A DNA stretch of 64,000 bases from contig CAMNXA010000016.1 of assembly GCA_946566685.1 (NCBI GenBank), positions 1 through 64,000 on the forward strand, given 5' to 3'. Under the pieces are notes generated by a model. The model ran no database searches. It saw nothing but the letters and a program-made list of their open reading frames with translations, and had not been told where the DNA came from. The position numbers and the translations under genes were made by a program. This document shows, piece by piece, positions 1 to 9,593 of this stretch. Positions within the stretch are counted from its first letter, which is position 1, and each line of letters begins with the position of its first letter. The DNA comes from an uncultured Lachnospiraceae bacterium (lineage in GTDB: Bacteria > Bacillota > Clostridia > Lachnospirales > Lachnospiraceae).

Positions 1-51
1 GACTGTAAATCTGCTGCAAATTGCTTCGGTGGTTCGAATCCACCTCCATCC
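1..51 (+). tRNA. tRNA-Tyr (GTA), 5'-truncated by window edge
   Basis: Anticodon loop CTGTAAA, T-arm GGTTCGAATCC and acceptor 3' strand present. Confidence 0.75.
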
Positions 52-73
52 ATTTAGCAGTATAATTAAATAA

Positions 74-147
74 CGCGGGGTGGAGCAGTCTGGAAGCTCG
101 TCGGGCTCATAACCCGAAGGTCATAGGTTCAAATCCTATCCCCGCTA
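74..147 (+). tRNA. Initiator tRNA-Met (CAT)
   Basis: Cloverleaf with anticodon arm CGGG-CTCATAA-CCCG (three G-C pairs, typical of the initiator) and T-arm GGTTCAAATCC. Confidence 0.85.
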
Positions 148-153
148 CTCAAT

Positions 154-226
<73 letters not shown>

Positions 227-246
227 TTTTGTCTACCCAAAATTAC

Positions 247-319
247 GGAGCACTAGCTCAGTCGGTAGAGCACCTGACTTTTAATCAGGTTGTCGGGGGT
301 TCGAATCCCCCGTGCTTCA
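247..319 (+). tRNA. tRNA-Lys (TTT)
   Basis: GGAGCAC...GTGCTTC acceptor, anticodon loop CTTTTAA, T-arm CGGGGGTTCGAATCCCCC. Confidence 0.9.
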
Positions 320-366
320 CTAGACGGAAGAAGAAAAAGTAAATGGGGGATTCGAACCCCGTTGAC

Positions 367-384
367 ATCCCCCGTGCTTCACTA
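367..384 (+). repeat. Exact 18-bp repeat of the tRNA-Lys 3' end (copy 1 at 305-322)
   Basis: ATCCCCCGTGCTTCACTA occurs twice; reverse complement of the T-arm (GGGGGATTCGAACCCC) at 345-360. Confidence 0.85.
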
Positions 385-395
385 AAGGAAGAAGT

Positions 396-427
396 GGAAA
401 TCCAATAAATAAGTGGATTTCCTTTTT
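396..427 (+). terminator. Rho-independent terminator of tRNA cluster
   Basis: GGAAATCCA-ataaataag-TGGATTTCC followed by TTTTTTT. Confidence 0.8.
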
Positions 428-534
428 TTATGGGATTTCAGGGGTATTATATTTGCCTGACCTGATAGTTCTTTATGTAGTCAGAATATAGTCAGAGGGC
501 AAAATGTAGTCAAGGGTGTAGTCAATAAAATAGC

Positions 535-593
535 TTGACAAAAAGTATAACACAGTGTTATTTTATTATTAAATAACACTGTGTTATACTTTA
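535..593 (+). promoter_or_regulatory. Promoter plus operator for BlaI/MecI-like regulator
   Basis: TTGACA at 535-540; perfect 20-bp inverted repeat AAAGTATAACACAGTGTTAT (543-562) / ATAACACTGTGTTATACTTT (574-593) just upstream of RBS and ATG. Confidence 0.8.
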
Positions 594-605
594 GGAGGAT
601 AAGAC

Positions 606-989
606 ATGATACAAAAAATATCTGATGCCGAACTTGAAATTATGAAAATTGTATGGGGAAATCCGGAAAAAGTGACTTTATTTACTTATATTATGGACGA
701 ATTGGTGGTCAGGGGCAAACCGTGTCAAAAGAATACCCTGATTGTTTTGCTGTCGCGGTTAATGAATAAAGGCTTTCTGAGTGCTCGAAAAATCGGCCGC
801 CGTAACGAATATTCTGCGCTTGTCTCAGAAACAGAATATCAGACAGCGCAGACAAAATATTTTCTGGATAAGCTTTATGAGGGAAGTGTTAAAGGGTTGG
901 TTTCCAATCTGATTTCGGGTGATCTGCTGGCAGACGAAGAATATGAGGAATTAAGAGGGCTGCTGGAGAAAGGGAAGGAGAAACAATGA
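606..989 (+). CDS. BlaI/MecI/CopY family transcriptional repressor
   Basis: 127 aa winged-helix sequence ISDAELEIMKIVW; overlaps the next gene. Confidence 0.9.
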   Translation: MIQKISDAELEIMKIVWGNPEKVTLFTYIMDELVVRGKPCQKNTLIVLLSRLMNKGFLSARKIGRRNEYSALVSETEYQTAQTKYFLDKLYEGSVKGLVSNLISGDLLADEEYEELRGLLEKGKEKQ

Positions 990-2650
990 ATGTAGTTTTG
1001 AAAACTTTTCTGTCTATGTCTGTTTCCGGAGGTTTGCTTATTCTGCTTTTGCTTTTGGGAAAAGGATTATTAAAAGATAAGATCAGTCGACAGTGGCAGT
1101 ATTATATTTGGATGATTGTGATTTTGCGGTTGTGGCTTCCTTTTGGGCCGGAAGTGAATATGTTGGGAAAGGTTTATCAGGTGGTTGATCGGGCAGTATC
1201 CCAGGAGGCTTCACTGTTGCAGGAACCATTACGATCAAATATTTCGGACGGTGGTTTTGCTCCTGTTATGGAGGATCATGAAAGGGTAAATAGTTTGCCG
1301 GAAGATGTGATAACAGTGCATCCGCTTCAAGAAGTTGTATCATTGCTGGTGAATCATATCTGGCTGATCTGGCTGATGGTTGCTCTGGTTTTGCTGATAC
1401 GAAAAATTACGATTTATCAGGGGTTTATACGGTATATCTATGTTGGGATGACACCGATTTCTGACATTGAGATTTTAAACCGGCTTTCTGTTATTGCAGA
1501 GCAGTCAGGTATAAAGAAGCCGATAGAGTTATGCGTTAATCCTTTAATATCTTCACCGTTGTTGATTGGCTTTTTTCATCCGTGTATCGTATTGCCGGAC
1601 GAAAATATTCCCGAAAAGGATTTTCAATATATTGTATTGCATGAGTTGATGCATTATAAGAGGCGGGATATGTTTTACAAATGGTTAGTGCAGGTTACGG
1701 TCTGCCTGCATTGGTTTAATCCTCTGGTACATTTTATGAGCCGGGAAATAAACAAGGCCTGTGAATTTTCCTGTGATGAAGCTGTTCTTGCCAGGATAGA
1801 GTGTGGCAGTGCACAGGATTATGGCAACACTTTGCTCAATGCCATGGCGGCGGTTGAAAGATACAGGAAAGATTTTGGAGTTGTTACTTTGAGCGGAAAT
1901 AAGCAGTTATTGAGAGAAAGGTTGGTAGTGATTATGCGTTATAGGAAAAAGTCAATGAGGACACGGCTTGTGACAGGTGTGTTGACGTTGTGCATCGTGT
2001 TTGCGGCAGCTTTTGTGGGTGTGTATCCTGTGAATGCCACGGCGAATCAGGAGACAGGCAGTCTGCCATTGTTTCGGCTTACTTTTGCTGGGATGGACGA
2101 GGAGACGCAGGACAGATGGCTGGATAAGATTTATACCGACAATCGTATCGAATTTTGGGGTGCTGCGGTTGGTCTGTTGGATGAGGATAGTGATTTGTTT
2201 CGGCAGTATGCAGAAAGAACCTATGCAGATGGAAGCATCACTTATTTTTCTACTTTGGCCATGTACATGAGTGAGGATATGCTGGAAGAATGGCTGGACA
2301 AGGCATTAGAGGATAACAATTGGGTGTTTCAATCCTTCCTGTGCAAGGCATTGGAACGGGATGATGAACTTGATGAACTGGAAGAAAAGCGGGACAAAGA
2401 GTGGGCAGAAGAACAAAAGAAGGAATATCAGGCTGTAGGGGTTACAGTGGATGGCAAGAATTATTATTATCAGGGGCAGCTCGTCAATATTTTCTTGGAT
2501 ATCCGCGTCAATCAATCTTTTTGGACTTTGAGTATGAATCCGGCAGGAACCGTCAATATCAAGATCAGCCGTGATGCGGATAATAAAATTACGGGGGTTA
2601 CATATATGACAGAAGAGGAAGTAAATGAATTGTTTGGAGAGATTGAATAA
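986..2650 (+). CDS. BlaR1/MecR1-like M56 family metallopeptidase sensor
   Basis: HELMHYKRRD zinc-protease motif, N-terminal TM helices, coupled to BlaI gene. Confidence 0.9.
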   Translation: MNVVLKTFLSMSVSGGLLILLLLLGKGLLKDKISRQWQYYIWMIVILRLWLPFGPEVNMLGKVYQVVDRAVSQEASLLQEPLRSNISDGGFAPVMEDHERVNSLPEDVITVHPLQEVVSLLVNHIWLIWLMVALVLLIRKITIYQGFIRYIYVGMTPISDIEILNRLSVIAEQSGIKKPIELCVNPLISSPLLIGFFHPCIVLPDENIPEKDFQYIVLHELMHYKRRDMFYKWLVQVTVCLHWFNPLVHFMSREINKACEFSCDEAVLARIECGSAQDYGNTLLNAMAAVERYRKDFGVVTLSGNKQLLRERLVVIMRYRKKSMRTRLVTGVLTLCIVFAAAFVGVYPVNATANQETGSLPLFRLTFAGMDEETQDRWLDKIYTDNRIEFWGAAVGLLDEDSDLFRQYAERTYADGSITYFSTLAMYMSEDMLEEWLDKALEDNNWVFQSFLCKALERDDELDELEEKRDKEWAEEQKKEYQAVGVTVDGKNYYYQGQLVNIFLDIRVNQSFWTLSMNPAGTVNIKISRDADNKITGVTYMTEEEVNELFGEIE

Positions 2651-2767
2651 GGGAACGATTGCATTTGCGGATATGTTGTCATATAATTTTTTTAGCAAAA
2701 TGAAAATTAAGCCGATATAAAAAATAGCGGATTCATGAAATAGGAAAAGGAAGCGAAGGATAGTTTT

Positions 2768-3871
2768 GTGATTAAAGTTAAAAAATCTCTTTCAGCAGTA
2801 TTTGATCATATCAGCGAATGTATGGTGCCAGTTATACCAATCCTTCTTGCAGGCGGTATCCTTAAGATGGTGGTGCTGCTTTTGGGGATGCTGCATATCC
2901 TGACAGGAACAACGGAAGTAATCTTATCGGCAATCGCAACGACTCCGTTTTATTTTTTGCCGGTGATGGTGGCATATGCAGCGGCCAAACATTTTGATAC
3001 GGATCCTTTGGTGGCGATCATCAGTGTATGTGTGATGCTTCTGCCAGATTTTGCAGCGCTTATGGAAAGCGGGGAGAAAGTCACTTTTATTGGGATTCCG
3101 GTGGTTTCAGCCACTTACGCTTACAGCGTTATTCCGATCATTCTGCTGATCTATTGCATGTCTCATGTGGTGCGCTTTCTGAAGAGGATTATCAAAGAGA
3201 GTCTACAGCCGTATTTTTTGGCTGTTTGTGCGATTTTCATTACTTCTCTGCTGGGGATTCTGGTGATAGAACCGGTAGTAAGTCTGGTCAGCAATGGGCT
3301 TGCCCAGGGGCTTAATGTGATGCAGGAGCGGGTGCCGATGGCGGCGTGGGGACTGTTGGCGGCGATCTCATTGTTCTTAGTCTCTACGGGAATGCACTGG
3401 ATTTTTATGTCGCTGGCGATCACACAGATTGGATTGACAGGGGTGGACTATGGCATTATGGTAGCTCTGCTCATCTCTAATATGTCCCTGGCAGGCTGTG
3501 ATCTGGGAGTGTTTGTGAAATCCAAAGATAAGGGGCGCAGATCTCTGGCCATGAGCGCCATGCTCACAGTGTTGATTCCGGGTATTTCGGAGCCCTCGGT
3601 TTTTGGTATTTGTTTCAGGGAAAAGACGCCGGTGGTGGCGAATGTTCTGGGCTGTCTGATCGCAGGCATTGTGCAGGGCATTATCACGGTGCATTGTTAT
3701 ATTTATACATTTCCGAGTATTCCGTCTATCTTAATGTTTTACAGCGACAGGGAACCGGCAAATCTGTTTAAGGCGATCGTGGTAGGCGTGGTGGCTTTTG
3801 CGGCGAGCTTTCTTCTGACAGTTTTTATCTACAGGGAGCAGTCAGATGCGGAACGAAAGCAGATGGCATAA
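2768..3871 (+). CDS. PTS transporter EIIC-type membrane protein without EIIB/EIIA domains
   Basis: VPVIPILLAGGILK and PGISEPSVFGICFR typical of glucose/beta-glucoside EIIC. Confidence 0.85.
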   Translation: MIKVKKSLSAVFDHISECMVPVIPILLAGGILKMVVLLLGMLHILTGTTEVILSAIATTPFYFLPVMVAYAAAKHFDTDPLVAIISVCVMLLPDFAALMESGEKVTFIGIPVVSATYAYSVIPIILLIYCMSHVVRFLKRIIKESLQPYFLAVCAIFITSLLGILVIEPVVSLVSNGLAQGLNVMQERVPMAAWGLLAAISLFLVSTGMHWIFMSLAITQIGLTGVDYGIMVALLISNMSLAGCDLGVFVKSKDKGRRSLAMSAMLTVLIPGISEPSVFGICFREKTPVVANVLGCLIAGIVQGIITVHCYIYTFPSIPSILMFYSDREPANLFKAIVVGVVAFAASFLLTVFIYREQSDAERKQMA

Positions 3872-3934
3872 GAATGATCCGGAAACAGAAGGGGCTTTGG
3901 GTGTGCCGCTGCCTGTCGTGACATGGAGGTATCT

Positions 3935-5113
3935 ATGAAAAAACTGTTATTTTTTGTGGGAGACATAGAGACGCAGGGATATTTCTCATTGCAGATCGCG
4001 GAGGCCATGGAGGCGATGGGGCATGAGACTTTTATCTATGATCTGAGTAAACCCTGGAACAGTACGGAGAAGTTTTTTCATTTTTTCGAAAGAGGAAACA
4101 CAGCGCTGATCAATTTCAATTTTCATGGGATGAGCGGAGAGGAGTATTTTCTGGATGAAAATGGAACCATGATGTGGGATGCGCTTTCCATACCCAGTTA
4201 TAATATTGTGGTGGATCATCCCATGTACTATCATCATTTTTTGGAAAAGGTTCCGCATAATTATCATCATATCAGCATTGACAGGAATCATGAGGCCTAT
4301 ATGAAACGCTTTTTCCCGGAGATTGTAAACGGGCCTTTTCTGCCGTTAGCCGGTACGAAGCTGTATCCGGACAGGTCGAATGTGCCTGTGGAGTTCCGTA
4401 AATATGATGTGACGATGGTGGGTAATTACTGTGTGCCGGCTACTTTTGAAAAATACATCACAAGGATTGATGACGAGTATACGGCGTTTTATTATGGCAT
4501 GATCGATGACCTGTTAGCCAATCCCTGGAAGACAGTGGAAGAGGTGGCGCAGGCGCATCTTACGGAAGAGTTGGGGGAAGTGCCGGAGGAGGAGTTTAAA
4601 AAGGCGATGGCGGCGCTCACCTTTATAGATCTGTATGTGCGCTATACATTCCGGGGACGTGCGGTGCAGGAACTGGTGGACGCAGGAATCAAGGTGCATA
4701 TGTTTGGGGATGGCTGGCAGCTTCTGGAGTGCAGGCAGGCACAGAATCTGATGATCATGAATAGTCTGGATTCTGTGGGGTGTCTTAAGAAACTGTGCCA
4801 GACGAAATTATCACTCAATGTGATGCCCTGGTTTAAAGATGGCGCCCATGACAGGATTTTTAACAGTATGTTGAATGGGGCGGTCTGTCTGACAGACAGC
4901 AGCATATATTTAGACAGTATTTTGCAAGATCGTGTAAATTGTGGTCTTTATACGCTCAAAAACATGGAGCGGCTGCCGGAGATCGCGGCGGGCCTGCTGG
5001 CTGATCCCGGGCTGATGCAAAAGATTGCGGACGGGGGATATGAGACGGCCAGGGCAGGGCATACCTGGGCGCATCGGGCGCAGGTGCTGCATGAATTGGT
5101 GGAAGAAGAGTAG
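3935..5113 (+). CDS. CgeB/YkvP-like glycosyltransferase family protein
   Basis: C-terminal LSLNVMPWFKDGAHDRIFNSMLNGAVCLTD resembling glycosyltransferase family 1/CgeB; RBS GGAGG upstream of ATG 3935. Confidence 0.6.
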   Translation: MKKLLFFVGDIETQGYFSLQIAEAMEAMGHETFIYDLSKPWNSTEKFFHFFERGNTALINFNFHGMSGEEYFLDENGTMMWDALSIPSYNIVVDHPMYYHHFLEKVPHNYHHISIDRNHEAYMKRFFPEIVNGPFLPLAGTKLYPDRSNVPVEFRKYDVTMVGNYCVPATFEKYITRIDDEYTAFYYGMIDDLLANPWKTVEEVAQAHLTEELGEVPEEEFKKAMAALTFIDLYVRYTFRGRAVQELVDAGIKVHMFGDGWQLLECRQAQNLMIMNSLDSVGCLKKLCQTKLSLNVMPWFKDGAHDRIFNSMLNGAVCLTDSSIYLDSILQDRVNCGLYTLKNMERLPEIAAGLLADPGLMQKIADGGYETARAGHTWAHRAQVLHELVEEE

Positions 5114-5159
5114 GATTAGGTTAGAAATATAAAAAGTAGTCATATTTGACATATAAGGA

Positions 5160-5714
5160 GTGGAAGAGCAGATGGATTTTATAGGGAAATACCGGGAAAG
5201 GCGCAGACAGAGATTCCATAGACTTTATGAACGTCATAAACGGCTTCGGAGGCTTCTGAAGGAACATGGTGAAGACATCCTTAATTCTAAGAATTTCAAG
5301 AGCACCAGAGGGCATATACAGCATGGTACGATGACGGTGCACAATCATTGTATGGATGTGGCGCGTTACAGCCTGCTTTTGAACAGGAAATTAAATCTGC
5401 ACTGCAATAAGCATGATCTGATCAGGGGTGCGCTGTTACATGATTATTTCCTTTATGACTGGCATGATAAGGAATACTTGTCCCAGAGAAAAAGGCTGCA
5501 TGGGTTTCATCACCCAATGACAGCGCTGCATAATGCAGAGAAAGAGTATCAGCTCAATGATATTCAACGGGAGATTATTAGAAAACATATGTGGCCGCTG
5601 TCGGTGGTGCCGCCGGTCTGCCGGGAAGCATGGGTAGTGACGGCCGCGGACAAATATTGTTCCCTGATGGAGACGGTGGGCCTGCATAAGGGACATGGCG
5701 CACAGGCCTCATAG
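5160..5714 (+). CDS. HD domain-containing protein (predicted hydrolase)
   Basis: HNHCMDVARYSL...LLHDYFLYDWHD HD motif. Confidence 0.75.
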   Translation: MEEQMDFIGKYRERRRQRFHRLYERHKRLRRLLKEHGEDILNSKNFKSTRGHIQHGTMTVHNHCMDVARYSLLLNRKLNLHCNKHDLIRGALLHDYFLYDWHDKEYLSQRKRLHGFHHPMTALHNAEKEYQLNDIQREIIRKHMWPLSVVPPVCREAWVVTAADKYCSLMETVGLHKGHGAQAS

Positions 5715-5823
5715 TAAATCGGCAGTTGTGGAAATAGAAGACAGGGGAGAAGTAACAGATTTGGCAGCTTGTATTGCAGAAGGTTCAGATCTTGTCACGA
5801 AAAGAACGAAAAGGAGATAATAT

Positions 5824-7404
5824 TTGGAGGAAATAACAGACCACCTTGCTGAGAAAGACAAGAATACAGGTAAGAATATAAAGAAAAAGCCACAGACAGC
5901 AAGTATTTATCAGGCGCTATCAGCATATTGTGCCGGTGAGGATTATCCCTGCCACATGCCGGGGCATAAGCGGAATCCCGACAGCGGGGAGATGGCGGAT
6001 TTCTATCAGATTGACATTACGGAAATAGACGGGTTTGACAACCTGCACCATGCGGAAGGGTTGATCAGGGAAGCCCAGGAGAGGGCAAACCGGCTGTACG
6101 GGGCACAGGAGACTTACTTTCTGGTGAACGGCAGTACCTGCGGGGTGCTGGCGGCTATTATGTCTGTGACGCAGCCGGGAGATGAGATCCTGATAGCCCG
6201 TAATTGTCATAAGGCAGTGTACCATGCGGTGATCTTGCAGGGATTGAGGCCGCATTATTATTATCCGGAAATCATACAGGAGTATGGCATTCATGATGGG
6301 GTGGATGCGGAAAAGATAGGAAAACTGTTGGACAAATATCCGGCCTGCAAGGCAGTGGTGATCACATCGCCTACCTATGAGGGTATTATTTCTGATATTC
6401 AGGCGGCGGCCCGTGTGGCGCATGAACGGGGCAAAGCGCTGATTGTGGACGAGGCGCATGGAGCGCATCTGGGTCTTTGGGGTAGAGAGCGGCAGAATGA
6501 TGTGGCATCCGAAGCAGATTCGGCTCCCTTGGGCAGAGAGCGGCAGGGCGCCGTGGCGGCGGGGGCGGATCTGGTGATACACAGTCTGCACAAGACATTG
6601 CCGGCGATGACGCAGACAGCGCTTTTACATGTAAATGGCAGTCTGGTAAACCGAGACAGGCTGCGCAGGTATCTGACCATGTTGCAGAGCAGCAGTCCAT
6701 CTTATGTATTGATGGCCAGCATGGATTCCTGCATACGCTTTCTGGAGGAACATGGCGAGGAGAGATTTGCCTTTTTTGAGGCACAATATGATAAATTTTA
6801 TCAAAAAACGGCAAAATGCCGGCATCTTCATATCGGAAAAATGACGGATGTGTCAGAAAAGGATTACCATCTGACAGCATGGGATATCGGAAAGATTGTG
6901 ATCTCTGTTAAGGATACGGCTGTGCGCGGCCCACAGTTATATGATATTCTGAGGCAGGAATATCATCTGCAAATGGAGATGGCGGCGGATACTTTTGTGC
7001 TGGCGATGATGACGGTGATGGATACGGAAGAAGGCTGGCAGAGATTGGCTGACGCAATCTGCGCGATAGATGATAGGATAGAGAAGGAAAGTCCGTCAGA
7101 AGAAGATACCCTATATCCGCAATCGTCATCGACAGGTGTCAGGGCACATACGAAGGCCAGAATGACACCGTCACAGGCATTTCACAGCGCGCAGGAGGAA
7201 ATAGCACTGGAGGATGCGGCCGGCAGGACAGCAGCCGGTTTTATGAATCTGTATCCGCCGGGGATTCCGCTGATTGTGCCGGGGGAAGTCATTGACAGGG
7301 CGATGATAAGGAAGCTTAACGTGAGCCTGGAACTTGGCCTTACCGTACAGGGGATATCCAAGTCGGGAAAGATTCATGTGGTCAGGGAAGAGGGTTGTCG
7401 GTAG
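5824..7404 (+). CDS. Orn/Lys/Arg decarboxylase family PLP enzyme
   Basis: CHMPGHKR, DITEIDGFDNLHHAEG, VDEAHGAHLG, HSLHKTLPAMTQTA. Confidence 0.9.
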   Translation: MEEITDHLAEKDKNTGKNIKKKPQTASIYQALSAYCAGEDYPCHMPGHKRNPDSGEMADFYQIDITEIDGFDNLHHAEGLIREAQERANRLYGAQETYFLVNGSTCGVLAAIMSVTQPGDEILIARNCHKAVYHAVILQGLRPHYYYPEIIQEYGIHDGVDAEKIGKLLDKYPACKAVVITSPTYEGIISDIQAAARVAHERGKALIVDEAHGAHLGLWGRERQNDVASEADSAPLGRERQGAVAAGADLVIHSLHKTLPAMTQTALLHVNGSLVNRDRLRRYLTMLQSSSPSYVLMASMDSCIRFLEEHGEERFAFFEAQYDKFYQKTAKCRHLHIGKMTDVSEKDYHLTAWDIGKIVISVKDTAVRGPQLYDILRQEYHLQMEMAADTFVLAMMTVMDTEEGWQRLADAICAIDDRIEKESPSEEDTLYPQSSSTGVRAHTKARMTPSQAFHSAQEEIALEDAAGRTAAGFMNLYPPGIPLIVPGEVIDRAMIRKLNVSLELGLTVQGISKSGKIHVVREEGCR

Positions 7405-7462
7405 CGGTTGAAATTCCCATGAAAGTGTGGCATTATTAATATAAGGATTACGATAAAAGGTA

Positions 7463-8065
7463 ATGGCGTTTATGGGAAAAATAGTATGTCTGATGGGCAA
7501 GAGTTCATCGGGTAAGGATACCATATATAAAAAAATATTGATGCAGGAAAAAGTGCATTTGGAGACGATAGTGCCGTATACGACCAGGCCAATCCGGGCT
7601 GGCGAAAGGGACGGCGTGGAGTATCATTTTACGGATGAGGATGGATATCAGGCGCTTCTTGGACAGGGAAGCATTATAGAATCAAGGGCGTACAATACCT
7701 GCTATGGTGTCTGGCGGTATTTTACGGTGGCGGACGATACCATTGATTTAGATAGCTGCTCCTATGTGCTGATCGGTACACTGGAGGCTTATGAACAGCT
7801 TCGGAAATTTTATGGGGCAGACAGGGTGATACCGGTCATGATCGAATTGGATGATGGCGTGCGGCTGCAAAGGGCCTTAGACCGGGAAACGGCGCAGGAT
7901 CATCCGAAGTATGAGGAGATGTGCAGACGTTTTCTGGCGGATGCAGAGGATTTTTCCGCAGAGAAGATGGCGCAGGCGGATATCAGCAGGACTTTTAACA
8001 ATGATCAGCTGGATCATTGTCTGAATGAGATTGTAGCGTATCTGCAAGAGAATCTGAAGTCATGA
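7463..8065 (+). CDS. Guanylate kinase-like protein
   Basis: [16 protein letters not shown]-loop, [19 protein letters not shown]. Confidence 0.85.
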   Translation: MAFMGKIVCLMGKSSSGKDTIYKKILMQEKVHLETIVPYTTRPIRAGERDGVEYHFTDEDGYQALLGQGSIIESRAYNTCYGVWRYFTVADDTIDLDSCSYVLIGTLEAYEQLRKFYGADRVIPVMIELDDGVRLQRALDRETAQDHPKYEEMCRRFLADAEDFSAEKMAQADISRTFNNDQLDHCLNEIVAYLQENLKS

Positions 8066-8075
8066 CGGAAAAGAG

Positions 8076-8525
8076 GTGACAGGAGTGGATATTAAGGTAA
8101 ATCAGGTACAGCAGGCGCCGCAGGTGGAACAGACGCAGCAGGTGCAGGAGACGGACGGCACATTCAAGTTCACTCTCGTCAGCAGAATTGAGGAGCAGGA
8201 CTTACAGCAGGCGCTGGCCGGGATGATGGAGGAGATTACCAGACAGGGTGATAAACTTGCCAAGCACCGGGATATCAAGGATATGAAGCGCTATCGGGCG
8301 CTGATCAAGGATTTTTTGAATGAGGTAGTCAATCGTTCCCATGCTTTTTCCAGAGAAAATTTCCTGGACAGACGGGGACGGCACAGAGTCTATGGGATCA
8401 TCCGGTTGATCGATCAGAATCTGGATCAGCTGGCACAGGAACTTGTGAAAGATGAGCAGGATCATCTGGCGATTCTTGACAAGATCGGAGAAATACGGGG
8501 GCTGTTGTTGGATATCTTTACTTAA
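8076..8525 (+). CDS. YaaR family protein
   Basis: 149 aa, [19 protein letters not shown]; located before holB as in other Firmicutes. Confidence 0.8.
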   Translation: MTGVDIKVNQVQQAPQVEQTQQVQETDGTFKFTLVSRIEEQDLQQALAGMMEEITRQGDKLAKHRDIKDMKRYRALIKDFLNEVVNRSHAFSRENFLDRRGRHRVYGIIRLIDQNLDQLAQELVKDEQDHLAILDKIGEIRGLLLDIFT

Positions 8526-8546
8526 GGGGAAGCGGTGAGGTTATAG

Positions 8547-9536
8547 ATGGCAAAATTTACAGATATTATCGGACAGGAACAGTTAAAAGAGCATATACAG
8601 AACGCGATCGCATCCAATAAGGTGTCGCATGCTTACATCATCAATGGGGAACGCAATGCCGGCAAAGAGTTTATTGCCCGGATTTTTGCGATGACTTTGC
8701 AGTGCGAGCAAGGCGGTGCGGAGCCATGTAATGAATGTCATTCCTGTAAACAGGCGCTCAGTCACAACCAGCCTGATATCATCTATATCAGCCATGAGAA
8801 GCCTAACAGTATTGGTGTGGAAGACATTCGGGGACAGATTAACAATGATATCGGCATTAAGCCTTATAGCAGCCCGCGCAAGATTTATATCATGAATGAG
8901 GGCGAGAAGATGACGCCGCAGGCGCAGAATGCACTTTTGAAGACCCTGGAAGAGCCGCCGGAGTATGCGGTCATTCTGATCCTGACGGACAATGTGGAGG
9001 CGCTTCTGCCCACGATCATCAGCCGGTGCGTGGTGCTCAACATGAAACCGGTATCGGATGCGCTTGTAAAAAAGTATCTGATGGAAGAACTGGGCGTGCC
9101 GGACTATAAGGCAAATATCTGTGTGGCTTTCGCCAGGGGCAATATCGGTAAGGCAAAACTTCTGGCCAGCAGTGAGGAGTTTGAGAAGGTCAAAGAGGAA
9201 GCCATAACACTGGTGAAATATATCAATGATATGGAGATCAACGAGATTGTCAAGGCGATCAAGAAGATCATGGAGTACAAGCTGGATGTCAACGATTATC
9301 TGGATATTTTGACCGTTTGGTACCGGGATGCGCTTTTATATAAGGCGACCAAGGATGTGAACAGTCTGGTGTTTAAGAATGAAATACAACAGATCAGGAA
9401 AGTGGCGGACAGGAGTACCTACGAGGGGATTGAGACGATTGTAAAAGCGCTTCAGCAGGCCAGAAGAAGGCTGGAGGCCAATGTCAATTTTGATCTGACT
9501 ATGGAACTTATGCTCCTTACGATCAAGGAGAATTAG
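8547..9536 (+). CDS. holB: DNA polymerase III delta' subunit
   Basis: IIGQEQLKEHIQNAI, NALLKTLEEPPEYAVIL, zinc-binding CNECHSC. Confidence 0.9.
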   Translation: MAKFTDIIGQEQLKEHIQNAIASNKVSHAYIINGERNAGKEFIARIFAMTLQCEQGGAEPCNECHSCKQALSHNQPDIIYISHEKPNSIGVEDIRGQINNDIGIKPYSSPRKIYIMNEGEKMTPQAQNALLKTLEEPPEYAVILILTDNVEALLPTIISRCVVLNMKPVSDALVKKYLMEELGVPDYKANICVAFARGNIGKAKLLASSEEFEKVKEEAITLVKYINDMEINEIVKAIKKIMEYKLDVNDYLDILTVWYRDALLYKATKDVNSLVFKNEIQQIRKVADRSTYEGIETIVKALQQARRRLEANVNFDLTMELMLLTIKEN

Positions 9537-9593
9537 GCGGACGGCCCGGTATGCGGGCAGAGTCTGTCCGGAAAATGTGGAGGTTGATAGATT

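Noticed and set aside
345-384. Second tRNA-Lys gene
   Set aside because: Only the T-arm (inverted) and acceptor tail are present; no D-arm or anticodon arm
5920-6591. Long minus-strand ORF (223 aa) and similar antisense ORFs such as 12435-13292, 47280-48227 and 61420-62298
   Set aside because: Fully antisense to well-supported genes, His/Arg/Pro-rich translations typical of shadow ORFs
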